DNA of 64,000 nucleotides, from positions 57,021 through 121,020 of the forward strand of contig CACZFN010000018.1 of the NCBI GenBank assembly GCA_902780505.1. The letters are read 5' to 3'. The number at the start of each line of letters is the position of its first letter. Positions within the stretch are counted from its first letter, which is position 1. The position numbers and the translations under genes are program-made. Below are positions 44,388-52,244 of this stretch, piece after piece. The notes under the pieces are model-generated. The model was not told the origin of the DNA. It saw nothing but the letters and a program-made list of their open reading frames with translations, and did no database searches. This DNA comes from an uncultured Ruminococcus sp. GTDB taxonomy: Bacteria; Bacillota; Clostridia; Oscillospirales; Ruminococcaceae.

Positions 44388-45239
44388 TTAAAAATCTATC
44401 CTGAAAGCGTGTATCTGCCCGTTTGACCTTCTGTACTTTACAAGATCGTTATCTATACCCTCGGGATCATAGTAGGTATAGGAAACATTATGGTCTATAA
44501 ATATCCCGCCGCCGTTGGCACCTGCATAATAGGTACTTGTATCCGAAATAAGGTAGCGGTCGGTTTCACCTATTAAGTTATCTACTCTGTCTGCACCCCA
44601 CAGGTAGAGTATATCAAACTCGTCCATTCCAAGTTCAAGTCCCTCAATGGATACAACATTCCTTTCGGTTATTTTATGCTCGTCATTTACGTAAAACGTC
44701 TGTGCGTGGGCTGTCTTGTAATCCTTGTCGTTTTTGACTTCTATCGAAAATGCAAGTTCGCTGTCGCCCTTTGCTTTAAAACCTATAAGGCGTGTGGAAC
44801 CAAGTTCGTTATCGGAATAGATATCAAAATCTTTGCTCAGGCTTTCAACTGTAAGCGGCATTTCAAGCTTTACGCCGCCGACTGTTATATTATTTACTGC
44901 CCTTTCAAAATCAAAGCAGTAAGGCTTAGCCGCAAAATCATCAGCATTTTCATCATAAAGGTGTTTCGGGGTGTATTCGTTTATGACAGTCGTCGAGCCT
45001 GCAACAAGTTCGGGGGTGTTTTCAAGGTGCTTCAGCCCCTTGATATAAAGCCCGCCTGCTACAAGCGCAAGCGCCGCTGCCGCAATGCCCGCTGCCCACA
45101 GCCCCGAAAAGCTGCCCTTTACCCTTGCACCCGACGAACGTTCTATCATAAATTCTCGGGCGTCGGTATTTAAAATACCTTTATCTGTGTTTCGTTCATA
45201 TGCCTTATCAAGCAATGTGTTTAATCTTTCGTCGTTCAT
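44388..45239 (-). CDS. Anti-sigma-like membrane protein
   Basis: The product has 283 residues. A cytoplasmic N-terminus (1-45) is followed by one TM helix (about 47-68) and a large extracytoplasmic domain. The start overlaps the sigma-factor stop by 4 bases (ATGA), the usual arrangement for a cognate anti-sigma factor. The outer domain contains two similar strands-plus-acid segments and a C-terminal YYDPEGIDNDLVKY stretch. No known sensor family is recognised. It should hold the sigma factor inactive until an envelope signal arrives. Confidence 0.82.
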   Translation of the reverse strand: MNDERLNTLLDKAYERNTDKGILNTDAREFMIERSSGARVKGSFSGLWAAGIAAAALALVAGGLYIKGLKHLENTPELVAGSTTVINEYTPKHLYDENADDFAAKPYCFDFERAVNNITVGGVKLEMPLTVESLSKDFDIYSDNELGSTRLIGFKAKGDSELAFSIEVKNDKDYKTAHAQTFYVNDEHKITERNVVSIEGLELGMDEFDILYLWGADRVDNLIGETDRYLISDTSTYYAGANGGGIFIDHNVSYTYYDPEGIDNDLVKYRRSNGQIHAFRIDF

Positions 45240-45736
45240 TTTGTTTCCTCCTTATCAAGTTTACGTTTTACCAATTCGATCGTCTTATAGTATTTTGCCT
45301 TGACTGATGACTCACTAAGCCCAAGCTCCCCCGCTATCTGTGCAAAGGAAAGCTGCATAGTGTGGCGAAGATAGAAGATCTTTCTCACCTTTTCGGGCTT
45401 TTTTTGAATAAGGTCATATATCCTGTCGGCAAGCTCGTCGTCTGAACTTTGGGGGGAAGGTATATTGTCGTCAAGTTCGCTTTCATATTCTGTCTTTTTC
45501 TTCAGAAAGCTGTAATAGCCCGAAAGGGTTCGTTTTGCCACTGTTTTCACAAAGGCTTCGGCGTTGCCTATTTTACCGCCGCCGAGCATATATTTGTATA
45601 CGCCGATATAAGTATCCTGGAAAAGGTCTTCTATGTCACTTATGTTCCTGCACTTTTTATAAAGGTATTTATGTATATCTGTTTTTGTCTTCTCGTACAA
45701 GGCTGTGAAATCCTCGCGCGTAAGGTTTTCGCTCAA
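45236..45736 (-). CDS. ECF RNA polymerase sigma factor
   Basis: The product has 166 residues. Region 2 (about 15-80) contains DLFQDTYIGVYKYM, and region 4 (about 100-160) has a helix-turn-helix with SFAQIAGELGLSESSVKAKYY. I prefer a TTG start at 45736, because a GGGGGTG site lies 7 bases before it; a GTG at 45760 adds eight residues without a good site. No clear housekeeping promoter is seen upstream, consistent with autoregulation. The anti-sigma gene overlaps its stop. Confidence 0.9.
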   Translation of the reverse strand: MSENLTREDFTALYEKTKTDIHKYLYKKCRNISDIEDLFQDTYIGVYKYMLGGGKIGNAEAFVKTVAKRTLSGYYSFLKKKTEYESELDDNIPSPQSSDDELADRIYDLIQKKPEKVRKIFYLRHTMQLSFAQIAGELGLSESSVKAKYYKTIELVKRKLDKEETK

Positions 45737-45836
45737 TAAACCCACCCCCTTTGCGTTCACTCTATAAGTAGAAAAAAAGCGCCCGAAAGTTATGAACGAT
45801 TTGTAAACTTAAAAACATCACTCCCATACGAACAAA

Positions 45837-46018
45837 AACTCTGCATCTTTATGATACAGAGCCAGACTGTTGATAAAGCATGGACTTTCTGGAAATACAT
45901 TTCCGAAGGGGTTTGGGGGCGACCGGAAAGCCCCCAAAATAAAGCGCGTGACAAGTTCTGTTTCCGGATATATCTTTAATCGTTATAAAGCAAACTCTGC
46001 ATCTTTATGATACAGAGC
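45837..46018. repeat. Intergenic element bounded by 26-base direct repeats
   Basis: A 26-base sequence (45837-45862 and 45993-46018), itself an imperfect CTCTG/CAGAG hairpin, flanks a segment with a perfect GC hairpin (TTTGGGGGC, 45912-45920, with 45930-45938). The second copy lies 9 bases after the carboxypeptidase stop and can end its transcript. The rest of the region has no gene. Confidence 0.65.
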
Positions 46019-46026
46019 TTATTCTA

Positions 46027-47430
46027 TCATTTATCGGTTTTATTGTCACGCCTTACATATTTACGCTGAAGCTTATATATAAACCACGCCGTATACCCTA
46101 CAAACAGGAAGATTATCCCCGAAAGACAAAGCTTGAATTCGGGTGAGCTTGTAAATGACTTTGCTATCCTCACCTTTTCATCAGCAGCCGAACGTTCAAG
46201 TGACGAAGTAGCAACAAGGTCAACTGTAGTAAGCTTCATATCCTTATAGGTAAGTGTCATAGTGCCGAGCACATCGCCCTTGCGCACAGGGGCTACAATA
46301 TTTTCTTTAAGGTCTATAGTGCGGATTATCTCGCTGTCCTCTATATTATCAGGCCAGTCACGCTTGAAGCCCTCTGCGGGAATAAGATTGACGCTGTCGG
46401 CTTCCTCGGCAAACTCCACTTTAACATCAATGACTTCCGAGCTTACATTTATAAAATCCTTGCTCTGCATATGGTAAAACGCCCACTGATACAGTGCCTT
46501 ATGGTCTATAAGGTTATAAAGCACATCAACATAGCTGTCAGGGTTATTCGGATCGGGCTTTTTGTTTACATCATAAAGCGGTGCGCCCATTGTAACTATC
46601 ATATAATTCTTGCCGTCAAGCGAGCCGACGGACACAAGGCATCTGCCCGCATCATCAAGCGTACCTGTCTTTACACCTTTTACGGGACTGTAGTAATAAT
46701 CAGACGTTTCATCAAGCATTTCATTTGTGTTTATGATAAGCGTACCGTCGGGGTGTTCTTCTGTCGGGGGCATATTATATGTCGGCTTGCTTACGATCTC
46801 TGAAAACACAGGGAAATTATCGAGTGCATACTTTGAAAGTATCGCCATATCATGACAGGACGAATAATTCTGGTTAGTAAAAAGCCCGTGCGCATTTGAA
46901 AAATGAGAATTTTTCATGCCAAGCTTTTCGGACTCCTCATTCATCATATCGCAGAATTTATTTATTGAACCGCCGAGGTCTATCGCTATTATATTTGCCG
47001 CTTCACAGGCAGACGGTATCAAAAGCGCACACAAAAGGTCATAATATGTCACCTTTTCAAAAGGCTGTATATCAGCAGTAGATGCACCCGTCCCGTAAAG
47101 TTCGTCAAATGCTTCCGTATCACCTGATGCGTATGTGGTCTTGAGAGCGTCGGGATCGTCCTTAAAATGCTCAAGGGCGACAACGGCGGTCATTATTTTT
47201 GTAAGTGACGCGGGCACACGGGCTTCGTCGCTGTTGATATCTATTATAACATCACCTGTATCAAGGTTTACCATATATGCCGCTTCGGAGTAGAGTGAAA
47301 CGGGTGTCGTGCCGCCCTCACCGTCCGACACATAAGGTATAAAATTATAGCCCTTTGCCGCTATAGCTGTGCTGTTAAAGAGCATAGCCGCCGTACAAAT
47401 AAGTGCGGCAAGGCTTTTTATTATCTTCAT
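46027..47430 (-). CDS. dacF: D-alanyl-D-alanine carboxypeptidase (S11 family)
   Basis: Membrane-anchored penicillin-binding protein of 467 residues that trims the terminal D-Ala of peptidoglycan stems. It has a signal peptide (1-24) and the catalytic Ser in ASLTKIM (SxxK). SAC in IPSACEAAN is where SxN is usual, and KTG is in GVKTGTLD. A C-terminal beta domain and a TM anchor (about 432-452) followed by a basic tail complete it. The second motif reading SAC instead of SGN is a small deviation. It lies 26 bases after the nuclease-like gene on the same strand. The symbol is by analogy with the sporulation-type DacF family. Confidence 0.92.
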   Translation of the reverse strand: MKIIKSLAALICTAAMLFNSTAIAAKGYNFIPYVSDGEGGTTPVSLYSEAAYMVNLDTGDVIIDINSDEARVPASLTKIMTAVVALEHFKDDPDALKTTYASGDTEAFDELYGTGASTADIQPFEKVTYYDLLCALLIPSACEAANIIAIDLGGSINKFCDMMNEESEKLGMKNSHFSNAHGLFTNQNYSSCHDMAILSKYALDNFPVFSEIVSKPTYNMPPTEEHPDGTLIINTNEMLDETSDYYYSPVKGVKTGTLDDAGRCLVSVGSLDGKNYMIVTMGAPLYDVNKKPDPNNPDSYVDVLYNLIDHKALYQWAFYHMQSKDFINVSSEVIDVKVEFAEEADSVNLIPAEGFKRDWPDNIEDSEIIRTIDLKENIVAPVRKGDVLGTMTLTYKDMKLTTVDLVATSSLERSAADEKVRIAKSFTSSPEFKLCLSGIIFLFVGYTAWFIYKLQRKYVRRDNKTDK

Positions 47431-47456
47431 TTATATAAGCTTCCTTTCGGTTTTTA

Positions 47457-48182
47457 TCAATTTGAAATGTAGAGTATCTCCCTGCCGCGTTTGCCAGTTC
47501 TTGTGACAGCGCCGACATATGTCAGCACACCGAGCACGCTTTGTGCAAGTTTTCTCTGGATACCCGCGGCCTTTGCAAAATCAAGGGAGGTAAACTCGTT
47601 TTCAAGCTCAGGCGGGACAAGCATAACATAATCCTCCGGACAGTCAAAGCGGTACTCGCCAAGCAAGCTTATGGGTATACGTTCATATCTGGTAGAGCCG
47701 CGCTTTTTGTCATTTGACCAGCCGTTTAAACACCTTATATCTTCCGCTTCAAGCATTACCGCCACAAAATGAAAGCGCGGGTTGTCAAGTGCAAATTTTA
47801 TCTTTGCAAGTTCTTTGAATGCATCATAGATGCTGCCTTTTTTAGGCGAGGTGCGCCTTTTGGTAAGCTCACCTGTCTTCATATCGAGCCACCTTACATA
47901 CTTTTTTTCGGGAATCGGGTAAACGACTGTAACATCAGTATACTCCAGAAACACATCAAGTTTTTTTGTGAGCCTGTTGAAAGAGCGTGTCTGTATTTCG
48001 ATTATACCGTTCTCCCCTGCTATATCGGCGACAAACCTGCCTATTTTCACCTCACGGCTGTCCTCAAATGGTTCAAAGTACGCTTTGAGCACTGCATGAG
48101 TAGTCTTTTCACCAAGCGTGCCGATACCAGATCGTGTCGTTTCACCGTTTAACACAGCTTCAAGAGCCTTTTCAAAGCGCAT
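47457..48182 (-). CDS. Possible PD-(D/E)xK nuclease-fold protein with C-terminal winged helix
   Basis: The product has 241 residues. The N-terminal half has VADIAGENGIIEIQT, which fits the D-x(n)-E-x-Q active-site pattern of restriction-endonuclease-like folds, with Lys/Arg close by. The C-terminus (about 195-241) looks like a winged helix (FAKAAGIQRKLAQSVLGVLTYVGAV, VTRTGKRGREILY). I do not recognise the family. It shares a promoter with the carboxypeptidase. The start at 48182 or an in-frame ATG at 48200 are both possible; an AAGGA site sits directly against the latter, too close. Confidence 0.75.
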   Translation of the reverse strand: MRFEKALEAVLNGETTRSGIGTLGEKTTHAVLKAYFEPFEDSREVKIGRFVADIAGENGIIEIQTRSFNRLTKKLDVFLEYTDVTVVYPIPEKKYVRWLDMKTGELTKRRTSPKKGSIYDAFKELAKIKFALDNPRFHFVAVMLEAEDIRCLNGWSNDKKRGSTRYERIPISLLGEYRFDCPEDYVMLVPPELENEFTSLDFAKAAGIQRKLAQSVLGVLTYVGAVTRTGKRGREILYISN

Positions 48183-48235
48183 AGTATCCAAAACAACCAT
48201 TCCTTAAATAGTATATCCCATAAACATACATAAAT

Positions 48236-48264
48236 ATTATAACTTATTTTCTTTTTATTGTCAA
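48236..48264 (-). promoter_or_regulatory. Promoter of the nuclease-like/dacF operon
   Basis: On the minus strand TTGACA (48264-48259), 17 bases, TATAAT (48241-48236). Confidence 0.8.
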
Positions 48265-48548
48265 CTGATAAATAGCAGCGATCCATGAAATTCAGTTTGC
48301 AATCGGACGGTTGGTTTTACATCTATAACTTTGATACCCTCATCAGATACATAGGGGGCTGCCTTCTCTCTTTTTTCTCTACAGCAGATGTTGTGTTCAA
48401 ATTTTTAGTCCTTTCCGACAGCTTTATCTTTCTCGCTGTCTTTCATTTAGGGTTTTGTTATCAGCATCATAGCATCTTTCAGCCCCGTGCGCCATAAAAC
48501 TTTTCTTATCGTGAAATTGTTATGGGGAATTTGAAGCGGGCATAAAAA
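48265..48548. other. Intergenic stretch without a supported gene
   Basis: About 280 bases. A 70-codon plus-strand frame is present, but it has no ribosome site and a Phe-rich composition typical of chance. Confidence 0.5.
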
Positions 48549-48573
48549 ATGCAGAGCCGGTGTTGCTCTGCAT
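48549..48573 (-). terminator. Terminator after the GNAT gene
   Basis: ATGCAGAGC pairs with GCTCTGCAT. On the minus strand ATTTTTTATG follows. Confidence 0.7.
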
Positions 48574-48617
48574 ATGATATTGATATTCAGTTTTTTGTTG
48601 CTAAGATAAACCATAGT

Positions 48618-49085
48618 TTACTTAATTGGTAACTCCATTTCGGAGGTCATGGAAACAAATCCATATCTTTCATACAGTTTTCTTCCCATATCTGTTGCTT
48701 CAAGACTGATAACTGTGACACCGCGCTTTTTTGCGTCCTGAATGAGCAGATCAAGAGTTCTTGTGGCAACGCCCTTTCTTCTGTAATCCGGTCTGGTGTA
48801 CATATTCATTATATATGCTTTTTTTCCTGTCGGATTATGAAATGTTGGCATAACTTTATAGTAGCTGATCCCGCCGGCACCAATAAATACATCTCCGTAA
48901 AAAACAAGATACGCTGTATGATAATCATTTGATAATGCGTTCTCATAATAAGCACGAGCCTCTTTTTCAACTCTTGACATATCGGTATTGTCGTCAAGAC
49001 CATTTGCAGCTCTTAACACTTCAATTCGAGTTTTTGTCAAGATATTCAAATCATCAATGGTCGCTTTTCTGTATTCAAATTCCAT
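48618..49085 (-). CDS. GNAT family N-acetyltransferase
   Basis: Cytoplasmic acetyl-CoA-dependent acetyltransferase of 155 residues. The acetyl-CoA site is seen in RRKGVATRTLDLL (motif A, R/Q-x-x-G-x-G/A type), and motif B in KLYERYGFV near the C-terminus. The substrate is unknown; small molecules, peptides or antibiotics are possible. Its promoter and 5' leader are nearly the same as those of the SF0329 gene 0.9 kb upstream. Confidence 0.9.
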   Translation of the reverse strand: MEFEYRKATIDDLNILTKTRIEVLRAANGLDDNTDMSRVEKEARAYYENALSNDYHTAYLVFYGDVFIGAGGISYYKVMPTFHNPTGKKAYIMNMYTRPDYRRKGVATRTLDLLIQDAKKRGVTVISLEATDMGRKLYERYGFVSMTSEMELPIK

Positions 49086-49100
49086 TAATCTGATCTCCTG

Positions 49101-49128
49101 AATTCCGATTTACACGAGCAAGCCGAGT
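49101..49128 (-). repeat. Shared leader repeat, copy 1
   Basis: A 28-base sequence that recurs at 49971-49998 with one mismatch. Each copy lies between promoter and start codon of a minus-strand gene. Confidence 0.8.
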
Positions 49129-49147
49129 ACTTACCCTCACTTCTGTA

Positions 49148-49176
49148 ATTATAACACATCGTCCATGAAAAAGCAA
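49148..49176 (-). promoter_or_regulatory. GNAT gene promoter
   Basis: On the minus strand TTGCTT (49176-49171), 17 bases, TATAAT (49153-49148). Confidence 0.65.
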
Positions 49177-49392
49177 TCCCCGCTTTCATCAGACTGCCGC
49201 CCACCCGGCATCATAACTGCGCCGAAGCCCGGTAAAATACTCTCAGAGCTGTGCGGATACAGAGAAAAGTCGCATAGCTCGTACATGAACTTTGTTCATG
49301 TATATCACAGCAGAAGCGTGACAGTCAGAGGACGCTTGCACGATATATGCAGAACGAACAGGCTGTGGGGAGAAAGAAAAGTCAGCTTGAAT
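49177..49392. other. Gene-free accessory stretch with a short palindrome
   Basis: No supported gene. A palindrome TACATGAAC/GTTCATGTA (49282-49302) resembles the CATGAAC-type insert in the recombinase relic at 50223-50238. Confidence 0.5.
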
Positions 49393-49428
49393 AAAAAAAT
49401 ACGGCAGGGAGATTACTCTCCTTGCCGT
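49393..49428 (-). terminator. Terminator of the SF0329 gene
   Basis: On the minus strand an ACGGCAAGGAGA stem with its complement is followed by ATTTTTTT. Confidence 0.85.
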
Positions 49429-49465
49429 GGTGAGGTGTATAGCAGCTAAGAAAAATCAGAGTTTA

Positions 49466-49960
49466 TTAGCGTATTCCTTCGGCTTCTATCCTTATATTAT
49501 AGAAGATCTGAAATATTTCAGGTTCACTTTCAATATTTTGTTTAATTTTGAATAGTGTCCTCTTTCCCACTCTCCTATCAAGTATTGCGAATATACGAAC
49601 CAATAGATTTTCGCTTGCAAGGCTTTTAGCGATGCTTTGATTATCAAACTCATAAAAAGCTTGATAAAAACATCGCTGATCAAACTGGCTATATTTCAGA
49701 GCCGTATTATCCATAAAAGGAAACTCATAATGCAATCTGGTTTCAAGAGTTTCATCTTTAGGTAATAACGACGCTTTACTCCACTGTTCACAATAACTCC
49801 CAGCAATCACCTGTTGCCCGTCTAACAGAATTGCTGCTCTCCCTTCGTGATCAGGACATTTGCTATATGAAGTAGCAAAATACTTTATACGCTTTTTTAA
49901 TGAATCAGCGAGGTAGTCATTTTCTAATTTTTCTCTGATTTTTGACCAAGTATGAATCAT
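49466..49960 (-). CDS. SF0329 family protein
   Basis: The product has 164 residues. It resembles the uncharacterised SF0329 family: the opening WSKIREKLE, KKRIKYFATSYSK and DHEGRAAILLDG are typical. The protein looks cytoplasmic and soluble. The function is unknown, though homologues occur in accessory regions. Composition is more AT-rich and Tyr/Phe-rich than neighbouring core genes, which fits horizontal origin. It shares a promoter/leader repeat with the GNAT gene. Confidence 0.8.
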   Translation of the reverse strand: MIHTWSKIREKLENDYLADSLKKRIKYFATSYSKCPDHEGRAAILLDGQQVIAGSYCEQWSKASLLPKDETLETRLHYEFPFMDNTALKYSQFDQRCFYQAFYEFDNQSIAKSLASENLLVRIFAILDRRVGKRTLFKIKQNIESEPEIFQIFYNIRIEAEGIR

Positions 49961-49970
49961 TGTATCACCT

Positions 49971-49998
49971 AAATTCCGATTAACACGAGCAAGCCGAG
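49971..49998 (-). repeat. Shared leader repeat, copy 2
   Basis: Second copy of the 28-base leader sequence at 49101-49128 (one mismatch). Confidence 0.8.
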
Positions 49999-50016
49999 TG
50001 TCTGCCCTTACCAGTA

Positions 50017-50045
50017 ATTATACATCATCACCGCAAATAAGTCAA
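50017..50045 (-). promoter_or_regulatory. SF0329 gene promoter
   Basis: On the minus strand TTGACT (50045-50040), 17 bases, TATAAT (50022-50017). Confidence 0.75.
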
Positions 50046-50091
50046 TCACATATCAACAAAAAAGACAAGAAACCGCCCTCAGCTCAGGGCA

Positions 50092-50317
50092 ATGTACACC
50101 GCACGAACAATTACGTGCCGCAGAAAGCCTACCCCGATCGACTGGACAAGGTTCGGTCATCTCTATGGGGAATGGAAGTCCAAGAGTATCACAGGGCGCG
50201 ACTTTATGCGGAGAATGGGCAGCATGAACTTATTCATGTGGTCGGCATAACACCTTTTACCGCCGTGTCAGGGAGTATGAGGCGGAACACTGCATTGCCG
50301 AGCAGACCTCTGCTTGA
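50092..50317 (+). pseudogene. Serine recombinase/resolvase C-terminal relic
   Basis: The frame from 50092 gives PIDWTRFGHLYGEWKSKSIT and GRDFMRRMG, the recognition-helix region of short serine resolvases. It is broken by an insertion of about 28 bases carrying a CATGAACT/ATTCATG hairpin (50223-50238), then continues in another frame as NTFYRRVREYEAEH to a stop at 50315. No catalytic domain is left. It marks a decayed mobile element. Confidence 0.7.
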
Positions 50318-50381
50318 TATATAGCAATATAGTTTGTTGAGTATGCACATATTTTTCACAGTCCTTTTATGCAATCTTTTA

Positions 50382-50464
50382 AAGTTGTAATGTTTCTATT
50401 GACAACTTAACGTTTGCATGATATACTGATATCAGAAAGTTGAAACAGAAATGTTTACAACTTT
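50382..50464 (+). promoter_or_regulatory. Two promoters overlapped by paired inverted repeats (probable Rrf2 operators)
   Basis: AAGTTGT...ACAACTT (50382-50388, 50402-50408) spans the -35 of a TTGACA-17-TATACT promoter (50399-50427). A second AAAGTTG...CAACTTT pair (50437-50443, 50458-50464) spans the -35 of TTTACA-17-TATACT (50462-50490). The operon encodes an Rrf2 regulator as its second gene, the natural candidate to bind here. Confidence 0.6.
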
Positions 50465-50506
50465 ACAGAAGTCAATTTTTATGCTATACTTTAGGAGGTA
50501 CTCATT

Positions 50507-51112
50507 ATGAAAATCGCAGTAGTTTGTGCAAATGGCAAGGCAGGTCAGCTTATCGTGAAAGAGGCAGTTGACAGAGGATTCGACGTTACGGCAGTTGTCA
50601 AGGGAGAGAACAAGTCCGCTGCTCAGAATGTTATCGTGAAAGATCTGTTCGACCTGACCGCAGAAGACTTTACAGGATTTGACGCAGTTGTGGACGCTTT
50701 CGGCGCATGGACACCCGAAACGCTTCCTCAGCACTCCACTTCACTTGCTCACCTGTGCGACATTCTTTCGGGAACTGACACAAGACTTCTCGTTGTCGGC
50801 GGTGCAGGAAGCCTGTATGTGAACGCTGAGCATACCGCCTGCGTTTCTGACGGTGCAGATTTCCCCGAAGTTTTCAAGGCGCTGGGTGAACTCCGTCAGA
50901 GAAATGACGTAAAGTGGACTTATATCAGTCCCGCAGGAGATTTTCAGGCGGACGGCGAACGCAGCGGCAAGTACATTCTCGCAGGCGAGGAGCTGACACT
51001 CAACTCTAAGGGCGAGAGCATTATCAGCTATGCGGATTACGCTATTGCTATGGTGGACGAGATCGAAAAAGGCGCTCACATCAGGCAGCGTATCAGCGTG
51101 GTAAGAGAGTAA
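50507..51112 (+). CDS. NAD(P)-binding oxidoreductase (NmrA/SDR-a type)
   Basis: Rossmann-fold protein of 201 residues. The dinucleotide site starts at residue 2 (IAVVCANGKAGQLIV), with an acid-free second strand (TAVVKGEN) that suggests NADP preference. VVDAFGAW and LLVVGGAGS are typical of atypical short-chain dehydrogenases or NmrA-like redox sensors. AGGAGG lies 10 bases upstream. Such genes often pair with Rrf2 regulators, as here. Substrate or sensor role is unknown. Confidence 0.88.
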   Translation: MKIAVVCANGKAGQLIVKEAVDRGFDVTAVVKGENKSAAQNVIVKDLFDLTAEDFTGFDAVVDAFGAWTPETLPQHSTSLAHLCDILSGTDTRLLVVGGAGSLYVNAEHTACVSDGADFPEVFKALGELRQRNDVKWTYISPAGDFQADGERSGKYILAGEELTLNSKGESIISYADYAIAMVDEIEKGAHIRQRISVVRE

Positions 51113-51129
51113 GAAAGAGATGAACATCT

Positions 51130-51567
51130 ATGCAGATAACAAGTAAATTCACAGTGGCAGTGCATATTCTCGCCTGTATCGACATTTTTGACGGTCAGAT
51201 GAGAGTGACCAGCGACTTCCTGTCGGGCAGTACGGGGGTAAATGCAGTTATTGTACGGGGTGTCCTCGGACAGCTTCGCAACGCAGGGATAGTTGAAACT
51301 CGTCAGGGCAGCGGCGGCGCACACCTTGCAAAAGCACTTGACGAAATAACGCTCTATGATATTTACAAGGCGGTTGACTGCGTAGATGATGAGGGACTGT
51401 TCCACTTCCATGAAAATCCCAATGCGGATTGTCCTGTGGGGCGCAATATCCATAAGGCTATGGACGGACGGCTTGAAGCGGCGCAGGCGGCTCTTGAAAA
51501 TGAGTTGAAAAGCACAACGCTTGCTCAGGTGGTAGCTGATACACGGAAGATCATTGACGAGGAATAA
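51130..51567 (+). CDS. Rrf2 family transcriptional regulator
   Basis: DNA-binding regulator of 145 residues. The N-terminal winged helix (about 1-75) has the usual TSKFTVAVHILACI opening and a GSGGAHLAK wing. A single Cys (in DCPVGRNIH) and one near 97 remain in the middle, so the three-Cys iron-sulfur ligand set of IscR/NsrR is not complete; a YwnA-like or thiol-switch type is more likely. It should repress its own operon through the paired repeats upstream. It starts 17 bases after the oxidoreductase. Confidence 0.92.
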   Translation: MQITSKFTVAVHILACIDIFDGQMRVTSDFLSGSTGVNAVIVRGVLGQLRNAGIVETRQGSGGAHLAKALDEITLYDIYKAVDCVDDEGLFHFHENPNADCPVGRNIHKAMDGRLEAAQAALENELKSTTLAQVVADTRKIIDEE

Positions 51568-51620
51568 CCAAACAGAGTGTGCAGACGTTTTGTCAGCACA
51601 CTCTTTTCATAGGAGGACAT

Positions 51621-52240
51621 ATGACAGCACATGATTATCTGAATTTTATCGTGGACGAGATACACTCCACAGTTGTTGCAACAGTGGACAGCGACGGTCT
51701 GCCCGTGACCTGTGTGATCGACATGATGTATGCAGACGGGAACGGACTGTACTTTCTCACCGCAAAGGGAAAGAACTTCTATCAACGGTTAAAGGACAAG
51801 GGCTATCTTGCACTTTTGGGGAAAAAGGGAGAGGACACCATGAGCTGTACGGCTGTTTCTGTCCGTGGAAGGTCAGAGAGCTGGGTTCTAATATGCTCCC
51901 ACTGCTGTTTGAGAACGATCCCTATATGTTTGAAATATACCCCACCGAGGAAAGCCGCAAGGCACTCACAGCTTTTCAGCTATACGAAGGCAGCGGAGAG
52001 TGGTTTGACCTGTCGAAGAAGCCTATCGAGCGTGACAGCTTCACATTCGGCGGTGCAGAGATCAGGGCAAGCGGATATTTCGTGACAGATGATTGCATCG
52101 GGTGCGGTTCGTGTCTGTCAGACTGTCCACAGAGATGTATCGACATGAGCGAATATAGAGCTGTTATCCGTCAGGAAAACTGTCTGCACTGCGGAAACTG
52201 TGCAGAGGTCTGTCCTGTGGGGGCAGTCATAAGGAGATGA
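51621..52240 (+). pseudogene. Flavin-binding PNPOx-fold protein with ferredoxin domain, frameshifted
   Basis: The N-terminal part (51621 to about 51870) is a pyridoxamine-phosphate-oxidase-like split-barrel domain (TVDSDGLPVTCVID, LYFLTAKGKNF). It runs out of frame at 51869-51872. The rest (to 52240) continues in another frame through the barrel end and two 4Fe-4S motifs (CIGCGSCLSDC and CLHCGNCAEVC). Restoring one A in GGAAGG rejoins the frames and gives 206 residues, so a one-base deletion is the simplest cause. Both halves keep their codon pattern, so the loss is very recent or a sequence error. AGGAGG precedes the ATG. Confidence 0.85.
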
Positions 52241-52244
52241 TCGT

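Noticed and set aside
44388-45239. Zinc-dependent anti-sigma factor (ZAS) type
   Set aside because: The N-terminal cytoplasmic part lacks the His-x3-Cys-x2-Cys motif.
48285-48497. Plus-strand frame of 70 codons after the nuclease-like operon promoter
   Set aside because: No ribosome site or promoter; Phe-rich composition typical of chance frames in AT-rich DNA.
49165-49449. Plus-strand frame of 94 codons in the accessory gap
   Set aside because: No ribosome site and low-complexity composition, and it runs through a minus-strand terminator.
49101-49998. Integron-like attC sites around the GNAT and SF0329 genes
   Set aside because: The repeated 28-base sequence lacks paired RYYYAAC/GTTRRRY core sites and lies between promoter and start, not after the genes.
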